Of a DNA stretch of 53,088 nucleotides, positions 17,051-25,506 are shown one piece after another. A program made the position numbers and the translations under genes. The notes under the pieces are model-generated. The model worked only from the letters and a program-made list of their open reading frames with translations. It did no database searches and had not been told where the DNA came from. This stretch comes from Candidatus Zipacnadia bacterium. Its GTDB lineage: Bacteria > Armatimonadota > Zipacnadia > Zipacnadales > UBA5352. How positions within the stretch are numbered: the first letter of the stretch is position 1; the number at the start of each line of letters is the position of its first letter. The stretch spans positions 1-53,088 of the forward strand of contig JALGSU010000010.1 in assembly GCA_029821735.1 (NCBI GenBank). The letters run 5' to 3'.

Positions 17051-17868
17051 CACCTCATCGGGTCCTTGCACGCCAGATGGTAGACTCGGTCGGTCAGCCG
17101 GTTAGGCTCGCGGAATGAGTAGGCCTCGTAAACGGCCAGGGACCTGAGGCCCGCCTTCTTGAGCATCGCCCGGACCTCTTCAGTTTCGTAGCCTCGCTCG
17201 TAATGCGTCTCGGTGAAGCTGTTAGGCTCGTCTGGGCCGCTACGCACGAACTGCATATCGACCTTGCACAGTCGACGCGACTCGTCCCACGTTGAGCGCC
17301 AGATATACTTGAGCGGCTCGGCGGTGTTCGTGTTGCTCTGCGTGAAGAGCCCCACCCGCAGCGCGCGCAGTGTGTTCATATCAAAGACCACCACGCCGCC
17401 AGGGCGCAGGGCCTCATACATGCCCTCGAAGGTCGCCTGCAGCCCGTCCGGGTCGGTGATGTAGTTGAGGCTGTCGTAAAGGCACACCACCATGTCGAAC
17501 GACCCGGGCCGGAGCGCCGAACGGGTCGCGTCCATTACCGCTGCGGCCAGTGCCGGCGCGCGCCGGTAGCATCCTCCGACCATGCGCTCCGAGAGATCGG
17601 CGCCGATCACGTTGTACCCGCGCTTCTGCAGCTCCCAACCGATGGCTCCCGTGCCGCAGCACAGGTCGAGAACATCCTTCGGGTGCGCGTACCAGCGCTG
17701 CAGAATGCGCTGGACATAGTCGACCCAGTTCTCGTAGGGCACCGTGGCCATCAACTCGTCGTATACGTCCGCGACGTCGCTGAAAGCGTCTTCGCCCACG
17801 CGGGTGGGATCTTCTTCGATGGATCGGCCTCGGTGCCCGAGGCCGAGGATCAAGTCACGCAGGCTCAT
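17050..17868 (-). CDS. Class I SAM-dependent methyltransferase
   Basis: The ATG at 17868 overlaps the stop of the isomerase gene by 4 bases (ATGA), which I prefer to the longer frame from 17919. The 272-residue protein has motif I VLDLCCGTGAIGWELQKRG with the glycine-rich SAM loop. Motif II follows as IGADLSERMVGGC, then SFDMVVCLYDSLNYI and LRPGGVVVFDMNT. The layout matches soluble small-molecule or unassigned methyltransferases. The methyl acceptor is unknown. It is coupled to a lipoprotein gene downstream and to a sugar isomerase/epimerase gene upstream. Confidence 0.85.
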   Translation of the reverse strand: MSLRDLILGLGHRGRSIEEDPTRVGEDAFSDVADVYDELMATVPYENWVDYVQRILQRWYAHPKDVLDLCCGTGAIGWELQKRGYNVIGADLSERMVGGCYRRAPALAAAVMDATRSALRPGSFDMVVCLYDSLNYITDPDGLQATFEGMYEALRPGGVVVFDMNTLRALRVGLFTQSNTNTAEPLKYIWRSTWDESRRLCKVDMQFVRSGPDEPNSFTETHYERGYETEEVRAMLKKAGLRSLAVYEAYSFREPNRLTDRVYHLACKDPMR

Positions 17869-18686
17869 TGCACCGTCTCGCCTGCCTGCAATATCAGCGC
17901 TCGCATGGCCTCGACGCATGCATGCGAGGACGCCACCTTCGGCGTGAAGTGTGTCTCGACGACGATCAGCCCATCGTAGCCATCCGCAACGAGCGCGGCA
18001 ACCTGCTCGCCCCAGCCGATGTCTCCCTTACCGGGCACCGTCATTTTGAGCTTACCCTCCGGGCTGATGGTCGCGTCCTTGACGTGGTTGTGGATGATGC
18101 GCTCCCTGATGGCCGCGTATCCGGGCTCGTGCCCTTCGCCATTGAACGCGAGATGGTTGCACGGGTCCCAATTCACGCCCACCGATGGGTGATCGATGGC
18201 GTCCACGAGCTTGATCATGCTTGGGCCTGTTGCGCCCCAGCACGGCTTCTCGTTCTCGAGGGCTACGCGGAGGCCTCGAGCTGCCGCAAGTTCCACGGTC
18301 TCGCGCAGGTCATCGACGACTTCCTGCGACCACGTATCATCGAACTGCACACCCTCAGGACGCACGTGCGGGAAGACCACCATCACCTGCGAGCCCAATG
18401 CCTCGGCCATGTCGAGGCAACGTGTGCGCAGATCGCCCCTGTGCTCGGCAATTTGAGGATCGTCGAGGCGGAGCTTGAACAGGCCCGGTGAGATGGAGGG
18501 GATGTCGATGCCGTGATCGCTCGCGACCTTGAGGATCGTCTTGAAGTCGCCATCAGACATGCCCTGCGGGGCTCGGGCGGCATGGTACATGCGCACCTCG
18601 ATATGCTTAAGCCCCCAATCGGAGGCCAGTTCGCACGAGGTGACAATGTCGCGTGAGATTTCGTCAGATATGATGGACAGCCGCAT
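17865..18686 (-). CDS. Sugar phosphate isomerase/epimerase (TIM barrel)
   Basis: This 273-residue protein has the AP-endonuclease-2-like TIM barrel of sugar isomerases and epimerases. Visible metal-ligand segments are the Glu in LRVALENEKPCWG, VGVNWDPCNHLAFNG, HNHVKDATIS and the final GLIVVETHF, which fit the Glu-Asp-His-Glu site of the family. It begins MRLSIISDEISRD, typical for such proteins. Members interconvert keto-sugars or act on inositol derivatives such as 2-keto-myo-inositol. It overlaps the downstream methyltransferase by 4 bases. The co-located carbohydrate genes agree with a catabolic role, but the substrate is not evident. Confidence 0.85.
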   Translation of the reverse strand: MRLSIISDEISRDIVTSCELASDWGLKHIEVRMYHAARAPQGMSDGDFKTILKVASDHGIDIPSISPGLFKLRLDDPQIAEHRGDLRTRCLDMAEALGSQVMVVFPHVRPEGVQFDDTWSQEVVDDLRETVELAAARGLRVALENEKPCWGATGPSMIKLVDAIDHPSVGVNWDPCNHLAFNGEGHEPGYAAIRERIIHNHVKDATISPEGKLKMTVPGKGDIGWGEQVAALVADGYDGLIVVETHFTPKVASSHACVEAMRALILQAGETVQ

Positions 18687-18726
18687 TGCCGGGGGGCCTC
18701 CCTGGCCATGACCAGAGTCTGGGGTT

Positions 18727-20841
18727 TCAGGTGCCCTTGACGTACTTCATCACAATGATCTGGCGAGGCAGGTCATTGCGCACTGGCTCATCAAAGTCAG
18801 CTTCGTCCCAAGTGATTCGGATGGCGACCATCGCGCGGTTGGCGCGCTCGGCGGACGCCTTCGAGATGCGTATCTGGAGGTCCTTCTGGACCGTCGTGCC
18901 CGCATCCAGGTTCTTGATCTGCGTGAAGGGCTCATCGTCCTCGGGCATCGTCAGGCCTCTGGGCACGATCAGCGGCGTGTCGCAGACGGAGACCTTGATG
19001 TTCTTCACATCGCGTTTGCTGAGATTCTCGATGTTCACCGTGACCGTGAAGGTGGAGGCGATCGTGTTGGTGTCGGGTGCCTCAAGCTTGACCCGCAGAG
19101 GGTAGACGCCCCACGAGTCACGCACGGTGCTGAAGGCCGCGGCACCGGCCAGCGCCCACTCGCGCCCGCTGTAGGGGCCGTTGTTGGCCGGGCTGGCTGC
19201 GCGGTTGATGTCGTGCCAGAACGCGCCCGTCAGCGGCTCACCGGGGCAGAACTCCTGGTGTGCTGTGACGATCCGATCATGCATCTCAGCCGTCGCCGGG
19301 GTGGGGGAGACCATCTTCTGGTGCCAGTTGAAGTCCACCTGGTCACCGGGAACTATATTGGCCTGGCCGGGCTTCAGATACCCGTTCCACGCCTCGACGA
19401 CCGAGTCGAACATGCCCCGGCTGGTCACCTGGTAGAGCATCGGGGCGAGCATGGAGATCCCCGCGTCAGTGAACATCAGCGGATCCTGCCCGTGCTGGGT
19501 ACCGTGCAGCCAGGTGAGCACGAAGATCCAGGTAGGCTTGTCCACGCCGCTGCCGTCGATGATGCGACGCACGATCTCAGCTCCGGTGTGTGCACGCCAC
19601 CAGTTCCAGCAATCGTAGAACTTCGGGTCCGACTGCCATTCGCCCTCTATCTTCTCGGCCACATATCTCTGGCGTCTGCGCTCTGACCAATCGCCCCAGC
19701 CGTCGGGAAGTTCCACGGGCATCTCGGCGGTGAATTTCTCGACCATCTCGTAGCCGCCGCGATCTGAGCGCATGTAATCCAGGCCGACCATGTCGACCTC
19801 TTCGAGCGCCTGCATCTGCCGGAAGAACTCGGTCAGTGCGGTCACCCTCCGCTCATCCAGTAGCGAGACGAAAGGCCGGTCACTGGTCGCGCCGGTGCTG
19901 CGCGAGATATCCAGAGCCCAATTGTATTCAGGCTTGCCCGCATTTGACTTGGGGTATGTGGAATAGGCCACCGCCCAGGTTCCGAACTTCAGGCCGCGGC
20001 GATGTGCCTCCGCGCCCATTCTGGGTATGGCCTCAAGGTTGATACTCTTGAAGGGCTTCTCGAGTGTGAGGCCGGGCCCCTCAGTCAGACCGCCACGGAA
20101 CCAGACAGTGTCCGCGCCCATGTACTCGGCCCATTCGTAGAGCTTGGTCCAGTCGCCCTTGCTGCCATCGGGACCGACGAATGTCTCGCGGAAGTCAAAT
20201 TCCCAGGTGGCAACGCACAAGCCCGGCTCCAGCGTCTGTCGTGCTCGCGCTTTGATCTCGAAAGGCGCGTTCGCAACCGCCCAAGCGCTGCCCTCAGGCT
20301 CGGGCTCCTCTTCGTCGCTGTCCCGCTTGCGCCGATCCTGCGAGGCATCCCATTCCCACTCGCCCGGGTCGATCTCGCTCTTTGCCTCGAGCGTGTAGCT
20401 GCCTGGCTCGATGTTCCACGGCGGTGGCCAGTAGCCCAGCCACAGAGCGCGCGTCGGATCGTAGTGCAGCTTGAGTTCCTTGAATGGGCCAAGGTTCCGG
20501 ACCAGTTCGCCGTCGCGCCTGACCACAACGGTTGGCGGCTCATCAGATTGGGGACTGCCGGGTGGGTCGACCGACTTAACCTCGACTGGCACGAGATGGT
20601 AGCGGTAATACCAACTGCGCTCAGTTTCCACGGAGAGCGGGAACCTGACGGCGTTTTCGTCCGCCGCAGGCTTGCGGCTGAAGATGCCGCTGAAAACGCC
20701 ACGGAAAGCGATGATGGCGATCAGCAGGCTGATGATCACCATCAGCGAGCAGCAGCACAGCGACCGCCGTTGCGCCTGTGATCGCCGCCGCTGCGCGCGC
20801 GGTGATGCATAGCCGATTTTCACGCTCTGATGGTCAACCAA
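18727..20841 (-). CDS. Membrane-anchored TIM-barrel protein, putative glycoside hydrolase
   Basis: The likely start is TTG 20841 (GGAGAG 5 bases upstream); an in-frame GTG at 20823 is possible. The 704-residue protein has a basic N terminus, one membrane anchor after three cysteines (CCCSLMVIISLLIAIIAF) and then a beta domain with an acidic linker. A region that looks like an (alpha/beta)8 barrel follows (about residues 215-560), with strands such as GADTVWFRGG, GLKFGTWAVAY, DMVGLDYMRSDRGG and PTWIFVLTW. A C-terminal Ig-like domain closes it. The pattern recalls hypothetical glycosyl-hydrolase-like barrels; the Asp in GLDYMRSD is a candidate catalytic residue. No family is certain. It lies 20 bases after a polysaccharide deacetylase. 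Confidence 0.6.
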   Translation of the reverse strand: MVDHQSVKIGYASPRAQRRRSQAQRRSLCCCSLMVIISLLIAIIAFRGVFSGIFSRKPAADENAVRFPLSVETERSWYYRYHLVPVEVKSVDPPGSPQSDEPPTVVVRRDGELVRNLGPFKELKLHYDPTRALWLGYWPPPWNIEPGSYTLEAKSEIDPGEWEWDASQDRRKRDSDEEEPEPEGSAWAVANAPFEIKARARQTLEPGLCVATWEFDFRETFVGPDGSKGDWTKLYEWAEYMGADTVWFRGGLTEGPGLTLEKPFKSINLEAIPRMGAEAHRRGLKFGTWAVAYSTYPKSNAGKPEYNWALDISRSTGATSDRPFVSLLDERRVTALTEFFRQMQALEEVDMVGLDYMRSDRGGYEMVEKFTAEMPVELPDGWGDWSERRRQRYVAEKIEGEWQSDPKFYDCWNWWRAHTGAEIVRRIIDGSGVDKPTWIFVLTWLHGTQHGQDPLMFTDAGISMLAPMLYQVTSRGMFDSVVEAWNGYLKPGQANIVPGDQVDFNWHQKMVSPTPATAEMHDRIVTAHQEFCPGEPLTGAFWHDINRAASPANNGPYSGREWALAGAAAFSTVRDSWGVYPLRVKLEAPDTNTIASTFTVTVNIENLSKRDVKNIKVSVCDTPLIVPRGLTMPEDDEPFTQIKNLDAGTTVQKDLQIRISKASAERANRAMVAIRITWDEADFDEPVRNDLPRQIIVMKYVKGT

Positions 20842-20861
20842 GAGTGCTCTCCGGGTGTGTC

Positions 20862-21923
20862 TCAGTCCGCGTCACATACGACGACCCAGGACGTTTCCCG
20901 CTGGGGGCTACCCCAGTAGTTCGCCCTGATGATGTTCGCACCTGTTGAGAGTTCCGGGTTCAGTGTGAGAGTTACCCCGTCCTCAGCCACGTCCACGTCG
21001 ATCGCCTTGCCGGCAACCGTGAACTCAATCTCGCTCGCGGCAATGTCATCCGCCAGGCGGGCAGTGATCTGGGGCGTGCTCATATCGAAGCGGTGGCCTC
21101 GGGGTGGATCGATCTCCTCCAGGTGCAGCTTCTCCTGCGCCAGCCAGCGTCCGAAGGTGCGCAGCGAGTTCCCGTTGACTACCATCTCACGCGGGACCAG
21201 GAACGGATCGTCGGTCTGATCGGCAGGGCCCCGGTCGATGGTGAACGCGATTCTGTAGCCCGCGTCCTTCGTGATATCCAGCGTCTCCTCATCGTAGAGC
21301 CCGTACGGATACGCCAGCGCGACACACTCGCCCTCGATCTCATCATCGATGGTGGCTTTGGACGCCTCGAGTTCTTCGGCGCACTTCTCGCCACTGACGC
21401 GGGTCGCGTGGATGTGGCAGGCCGTGTGCGAGCCGATGTCCCAGCCAGCCGCCTCCAACTCGCGCACGTCGTCCCATGACAGGTTGTCCTCGCCGCCGAC
21501 CGACGTGGAGATGAGGAAAGCAGCGCCTATGTACCCGTACTCATCCATGAGCGGCTTGGAGACCGTGAGGATGCTGCTCGGACCGTCATCAAAGGTGATG
21601 CAGACAGGCTTGTCTGGAAGCTCGGCCTTGCCCTCGTAATAGTCGGCGAGCTGGGTCGGGGTGACCGTCTCGTACCCCGCCTCGTTCATGGCCGCGAGCT
21701 GCTCCTTGAAGTCTTCGGTCGCGACTTCGTAGGTCCCGCTTGCATCCGGCTCCATGGCGTGATAGCAGAACACGGGGATGGTCCGCGGCTGCAACTCAAC
21801 GCTTTCGGGTTGCGATGGTGTGGTCGCGTCAACGTCGGCTGGCTTGCGGCCGCAACCGTAAGCAGCAATCATGGCGATCGCGCACAGTGCGAGCAGTGCG
21901 CCCCACTGTCTCATCGTCGGCAT
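20862..21923 (-). CDS. Polysaccharide deacetylase (NodB homology), lipoprotein
   Basis: ATG 21923 follows AGGAGG with 7 bases spacing. The 353-residue protein has a lipoprotein signal ending in AAYGCGRK, so it is probably tethered at the cell envelope. The NodB domain shows motif 1 CITFDDGPSS (catalytic base and metal Asp), motif 2 IGSHTACHIHAT (the two metal histidines) and motif 3 ALAYPYGLYD. These features mark a CE4-type metal-dependent N- or O-deacetylase of peptidoglycan, chitin-like or other polysaccharides. A C-terminal beta domain of about 110 residues follows and is not part of the catalytic fold. It lies between an aminotransferase gene and the TIM-barrel protein, all closely spaced. 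Confidence 0.88.
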   Translation of the reverse strand: MPTMRQWGALLALCAIAMIAAYGCGRKPADVDATTPSQPESVELQPRTIPVFCYHAMEPDASGTYEVATEDFKEQLAAMNEAGYETVTPTQLADYYEGKAELPDKPVCITFDDGPSSILTVSKPLMDEYGYIGAAFLISTSVGGEDNLSWDDVRELEAAGWDIGSHTACHIHATRVSGEKCAEELEASKATIDDEIEGECVALAYPYGLYDEETLDITKDAGYRIAFTIDRGPADQTDDPFLVPREMVVNGNSLRTFGRWLAQEKLHLEEIDPPRGHRFDMSTPQITARLADDIAASEIEFTVAGKAIDVDVAEDGVTLTLNPELSTGANIIRANYWGSPQRETSWVVVCDAD

Positions 21924-21947
21924 CGGCGGACCTCCTGGTGCGATGTT

Positions 21948-23201
21948 CTACTGCAGTAGTGCCACGGTGTCGGCGACTGAGTCGTGCACGATCGCCAGAC
22001 CCTCGGCAGCCTCCGCCTCGCTGAGGATCAGCGGGGGCTCAATCCGGATGACGCTGGGATTGTTTAGCGTGTATGCCGCCAGCATATTGCGTCCCGACAT
22101 GGCCGCGATCATCAGGCCGGCTATATCCGGGTCGGTGAACTCGATACCGATGAACAGGCCGCGCCCGCGGATCTCGGCGACAACACCGCTGAACTCCTCG
22201 GCGATCTCGGCCAGACCGGCCAGGAGCTGGTCGCCGCGTGCCGCGGCGTTCTCACGCAGGCCCATCTCCTCGACGGCCTCAAGCGCGCCAAGCCCCGCCG
22301 CGCATGCCAGCGGATTGCCCCCGAAGGTGGAGGTGTGCACGTAGGGGTTCTCCTCAAAGATGTCCCAGACCTCGGCGGTTGCGGTGAACGCCCCGACGGG
22401 CATGACACCGCCTCCGAGAGCCTTGCCCATTGTCATGATGTCGGGCTGCACGCCGTCCCAGTCGCAGCCCCACCACTTCCCGGTACGTCCCATGCCAGCT
22501 TGGATCTCATCGACGATGAGGAGCGCGCCCTTTGCGTGGCAAATTTCCTGCGCGCGCGCAAGGTAGCCATCTGGAGGCACCATAACGCCTGCCTCGCCCT
22601 GGATTGATTCGACGATGAAAGCCGCAGTCTGTTCGGTGACAGCCACCTCGAGTGCCTCTGCATCGCCAAAGGGCACGTGGGTGAAGCCCGCGAGCAGTGG
22701 CTGGAAGGGCGTCTTGTAGACGTCTCGTCCGGATGCCGAGAGGGCTCCGAAGGTCTTCCCGTGGAAGGCCCCCGTAGTGGACACGAACTCTGGCCGGCCA
22801 GTGTGTGCGCGGGCGGCCTTGAGGGCGCCCTCGACCGCCTCCGCACCGGAGTTACAGAAGAACGTGAACTGGAGATCGCCGGGCGTCTTTGCCGCAAGCG
22901 CTTCGGCGAGTTCGGCCTGCACCGGGTTGGGCAGCAGGTGGCTGCTCAGAGGCATGGTGTGGAGCTGCTCCTGCACGCGGGCGATGATCTTCGTCGGGCT
23001 GTGGCCCATGTTGAAGACCCCGGGTCCGCCCCAGAAGTCCAGGTAGCGCTCACCGTCCTCGGTCTCAACGTAGCAGTCTTCGCTTCGCACTTCAACGCTG
23101 TCGAAGCCCATGAACCTGACTACTGCCGCTACGCCCGGGTTCAGGTAGTCCTCATAGCGCTTGTAGGTGAGTTCGCTGAGTGTGGGGCTCGTGTCGCTCA
23201 C
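21948..23201 (-). CDS. Class III (aspartate family) aminotransferase, PLP-dependent
   Basis: The start is GTG 23201 because AGGAGG lies 6 bases upstream; the longer frame to 23321 is not used. The 417-residue protein has the fold-type-I class III signature: FCNSGAEAVEGALKAAR for cofactor phosphate binding, LIVDEIQAGMGRTGKWWGC with the PLP-ring Asp, and IMTMGKALGGGVMPVGA containing the Schiff-base lysine. FGGNPLACAAGLGALE follows. Family members include acetylornithine, 4-aminobutyrate and ornithine aminotransferases. The window shows no arginine-pathway neighbours, so the specific substrate is open. It begins a minus-strand run of closely spaced genes and is separated from tRNA-Pro by a terminator. 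Confidence 0.88.
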   Translation of the reverse strand: MSDTSPTLSELTYKRYEDYLNPGVAAVVRFMGFDSVEVRSEDCYVETEDGERYLDFWGGPGVFNMGHSPTKIIARVQEQLHTMPLSSHLLPNPVQAELAEALAAKTPGDLQFTFFCNSGAEAVEGALKAARAHTGRPEFVSTTGAFHGKTFGALSASGRDVYKTPFQPLLAGFTHVPFGDAEALEVAVTEQTAAFIVESIQGEAGVMVPPDGYLARAQEICHAKGALLIVDEIQAGMGRTGKWWGCDWDGVQPDIMTMGKALGGGVMPVGAFTATAEVWDIFEENPYVHTSTFGGNPLACAAGLGALEAVEEMGLRENAAARGDQLLAGLAEIAEEFSGVVAEIRGRGLFIGIEFTDPDIAGLMIAAMSGRNMLAAYTLNNPSVIRIEPPLILSEAEAAEGLAIVHDSVADTVALLQ

Positions 23202-23303
23202 AGTCTTCCTCCTGCTTTGTGGCAAATGGACAGCCGCGTGCCCGCCAGATGCGTCATAGCGGCTCTCTCGGTATGGCTCAGGTTCGGCAGTGCTGCGGGT
23301 ACG

Positions 23304-23353
23304 AAAAATCGCTTGGCCCACGACCCTTGCGCGGGCGCGTGTCCAAGCGATTT
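23304..23353 (-). terminator. Rho-independent terminator after tRNA-Pro
   Basis: An 11-base perfect inverted repeat (arms 23306-23316 and 23343-23353, with further pairing inside the loop) ends on the minus strand in a run of five T (23308-23304). It lies 17 bases past the tRNA-Pro 3' end, so it should end the HU/tRNA-Pro transcript before the aminotransferase gene. Confidence 0.75.
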
Positions 23354-23369
23354 CGCTGTCAGAAGAGAT

Positions 23370-23446
23370 TGGTCGGGGCGGCCGGACTTGAACCGGCGAC
23401 CTTTTGACCCCCAGTCAAACGCGCTACCAAACTGCGCCACGCCCCG
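23370..23446 (-). tRNA. tRNA-Pro (anticodon GGG)
   Basis: The minus strand folds into a full cloverleaf. The acceptor stem is CGGGGCG/CGCCCCG (23446-23440 with 23380-23374), the D arm contains GGTAGCGC, and the anticodon stem TTTGA/TCAAA closes loop CTGGGGG. The T arm is CCGG-TTCAAGT-CCGG and the discriminator is A. CCA is encoded at 23372-23370. Anticodon GGG decodes proline CCC/CCU. Confidence 0.95.
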
Positions 23447-23450
23447 AGCC

Positions 23451-23476
23451 GTTCGGTCGACGTCTGTCGACCGAAC
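23451..23476. other. Perfect 11-bp inverted repeat between HU gene and tRNA-Pro
   Basis: GTTCGGTCGAC and GTCGACCGAAC flank a 4-base loop. The element starts 4 bases 5' of the tRNA-Pro and ends 6 bases after the HU stop codon. No run of T follows it on either strand, so it is not a standard terminator. It may be an RNA-processing hairpin separating HU mRNA from the tRNA, a Rho-independent stop of weak form, or a protein-binding dyad. Confidence 0.55.
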
Positions 23477-23481
23477 GAAAC

Positions 23482-23763
23482 CTATTTTACCATATCCTTC
23501 AGAGCTTTACCAGCCTTGAACGCCGGGACCTTCGTCCGGGGCACCTTGATCTCTTCACCCGTCTGCGGGTTGCGGGCCTTGCGGGCCTTGCGGACCCTGC
23601 GCTCGAAGGTGCCGAAGCCAGTAATCTGCACCGACTTCCCGCGCTTCAGGTTCTTCGAAATGACCTCGATGAACGCACCGAGGGCCCTCTCAGCGTCGGC
23701 TTTGGTCAAGCCGGCCTCCTCCGCGATCGCCTCCACCAGATCGGTCTTGGTCAGATCAGCCAT
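23482..23763 (-). CDS. hup: HU family DNA-binding protein
   Basis: The ATG at 23763 has GGAGG 8 bases upstream, giving a 93-residue protein, the normal HU length. It starts ADLTKTDLVEAIAEEAGLT, has the core VQITGFGTFERR and the DNA-intercalating arm ARNPQTGEEIKVPRTKVPAF, ending FKAGKALKD. HU bends and compacts DNA as a dimer in the nucleoid. It lies 85 bases downstream of gpsA on the same strand and upstream of tRNA-Pro, with which it may share a transcript. Whether it is HU or an IHF-like homologue cannot be fully decided, but the arm sequence fits HU. Confidence 0.95.
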   Translation of the reverse strand: MADLTKTDLVEAIAEEAGLTKADAERALGAFIEVISKNLKRGKSVQITGFGTFERRVRKARKARNPQTGEEIKVPRTKVPAFKAGKALKDMVK

Positions 23764-23848
23764 CTGGTACACCTCCAAGCGTCTTTGCAGCGGCTGTGTT
23801 ACTAACGCGCATTCGCCTGTCCCTACCCCTTGACCTCCATGCCCTGAA

Positions 23849-24862
23849 TCAAAATTCTGCTTTTTGTGCGCGGGTCATCAGTTCCCTCGCGACCACGCGC
23901 GGCTCGGCCCCCTCGAAGAGCACCGCATGAACGCCCTCGGCGAGCGGTATGTCGACCTGCATCCGTCCAGCCAGTTCAACTTCCGCCTGTGTCGTCCAGA
24001 TGCCCTCGGCCACCGATGGCGTCGAGCGTTCGATCTCCTCGCGCGTCTCGCCCGCCGCCAGGCGCATCCCGCAGGTGTGGTTGCGGCTCAGTGTGCTCGT
24101 GCAGGTCGTGACCAGATCGCCCATGCCAGCGACTCCCGCGAAAGTTTCCGGGCAGGCACCGAGGCTTACGCCCAGCCTCGTCATCTCGGCCAGACCGCGC
24201 GTGACAAGTGCAGCGCGGGCGTTTGCGCCAAAGCCCAGTCCATCGCTGAGGCCTGCCGCGATCGCGATGACGTTCTTGAGTGCGCCGCACAGCTCAACGC
24301 CCACGATGTCACGATTGCGGTAGACCCGGAAGAGGGGAGAACTCAGCAGCTCCTGGGCTTGCGCGGCTCGCTCGGGGCTTGATGACGCGGCGACGCTGAG
24401 GGCGAGCTGGCTGGATGCTATCTCCCGTGACAGGTTCGGTCCTGAGAGCGCGACCATCTGCTCACCGATCTCGTCACCGAGTTCCTCGGTCAGTAGTTGG
24501 CTCATCCGCAGGCCGCTGCCCCGCTCGATGCCCTTGGTCGCACACACATGCAGAGCCTCGGCAGTGACGAGCGGCTGCAGGTTGCGCGCGACGTCACGCA
24601 GCCACGCCGAGGGCACGACCCAGATTACTGCGCGCACTCCGTCCAGCACATGTTGGCCGTCCGCGGATACCTCGAGTTCGTCGGGAAGCGTGAAGCCGGG
24701 GAGATACGTGATGTTCTCGCGGTTGCTCTGTATCTCGTCTGCCAGCGCAGTGTCAACCGCCCACAGTCGCGTGGGCACGCCGCCGCTGGCGATCATGCGA
24801 CTGATGGTCGTTCCCCACGCACCGGCGCCAATTACCGCGACGTGTCCGCGTGTGCCACTCAT
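23849..24862 (-). CDS. gpsA: Glycerol-3-phosphate dehydrogenase (NAD(P)+)
   Basis: This 337-residue protein has the N-terminal Rossmann motif VAVIGAGAWGTTISRMIA. Active-site segments LHVCATKGIERGSG, ALSGPNLSREIA, VELCGALKNVIAIAAGLSDG and MGDLVTTCTSTLSRN also match GpsA. It reduces dihydroxyacetone phosphate to sn-glycerol 3-phosphate for phospholipid synthesis in the cytoplasm. ATG 24862 overlaps the plsY stop by 4 bases (ATGA), and plsY uses its product, so the pair is a functional unit. It is the last gene of the operon that begins near 29887. Confidence 0.96.
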   Translation of the reverse strand: MSGTRGHVAVIGAGAWGTTISRMIASGGVPTRLWAVDTALADEIQSNRENITYLPGFTLPDELEVSADGQHVLDGVRAVIWVVPSAWLRDVARNLQPLVTAEALHVCATKGIERGSGLRMSQLLTEELGDEIGEQMVALSGPNLSREIASSQLALSVAASSSPERAAQAQELLSSPLFRVYRNRDIVGVELCGALKNVIAIAAGLSDGLGFGANARAALVTRGLAEMTRLGVSLGACPETFAGVAGMGDLVTTCTSTLSRNHTCGMRLAAGETREEIERSTPSVAEGIWTTQAEVELAGRMQVDIPLAEGVHAVLFEGAEPRVVARELMTRAQKAEF

Positions 24863-25506
24863 TCCTGATCGTCGTCTCCCGGGGCGTCCGTGTCATCTGT
24901 CTTCGCCGACGTGCTGCCAACGCGGTTTTCCGTGCCATTGAGCAGGCGCTCGATGTTCTCAGCATGTCGCCCGATGATAAGGAGGATCACCGGCGTGATC
25001 GCGACGGCGGCCACCACATTGTCTGGCGCTGGCATGAGAAGGTACATCGATACTGGTGCAGCGGCGACCGCGGCAACCGAACTAAGCGACACGTAGCGCG
25101 TGATCACCACCAACAGGACCCACAACCCGCAACATATTCCCGCGGTAAGAGGGTGCAGGCCGATGAGTACGCCCAGCGCGGTCGCGACGCCCTTGCCGCC
25201 CTTGAAGAGCAGGTATGGCGAGAACGAATGACCGATGACCGCAAGCAGGCCGGCCGTCACGACGACCCATCCCTCGGCGCCAAGCGCCCGACAGATCATG
25301 ACGGCCGCGAGCCCCTTGAGTACATCGAGCACGAACACGAGCAGGCCCATCTTGACGCCGACCACGCGAATGACGTTGGTTGCGCCGATGTTGCCGCTAC
25401 CGGACTTGCGGACGTCCACGCCCTTTGCCAGACCCGCCAGGAGCCCGAACGGAATGGCCGCGATCAGATACCCCACCAGCATCCCGAGGGCCAGTGTGCC
25501 CGTCAC
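24859..25506 (-). CDS. plsY: Glycerol-3-phosphate acyltransferase PlsY
   Basis: The 215-residue integral membrane protein has the PlsY signatures [14 protein letters not shown] and [16 protein letters not shown], in the order of the known conserved loops, and about five to seven membrane helices. It uses acyl-phosphate to acylate glycerol 3-phosphate, making lysophosphatidic acid at the inner membrane. The C-terminal tail after residue 190 is hydrophilic and acidic ([16 protein letters not shown]) and may be non-essential. The start is GTG 25506, overlapping the der stop (GTGA). The acyl-phosphate-making PlsX is not in the window. Confidence 0.94.
   Translation of the reverse strand: MTGTLALGMLVGYLIAAIPFGLLAGLAKGVDVRKSGSGNIGATNVIRVVGVKMGLLVFVLDVLKGLAAVMICRALGAEGWVVVTAGLLAVIGHSFSPYLLFKGGKGVATALGVLIGLHPLTAGICCGLWVLLVVITRYVSLSSVAAVAAAPVSMYLLMPAPDNVVAAVAITPVILLIIGRHAENIERLLNGTENRVGSTSAKTDDTDAPGDDDQE

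Noticed and set aside
23370..23446. tRNA-Pro as a mobile-element attachment site
   Set aside because: No integrase or direct repeat of the tRNA 3' end is visible in the window.
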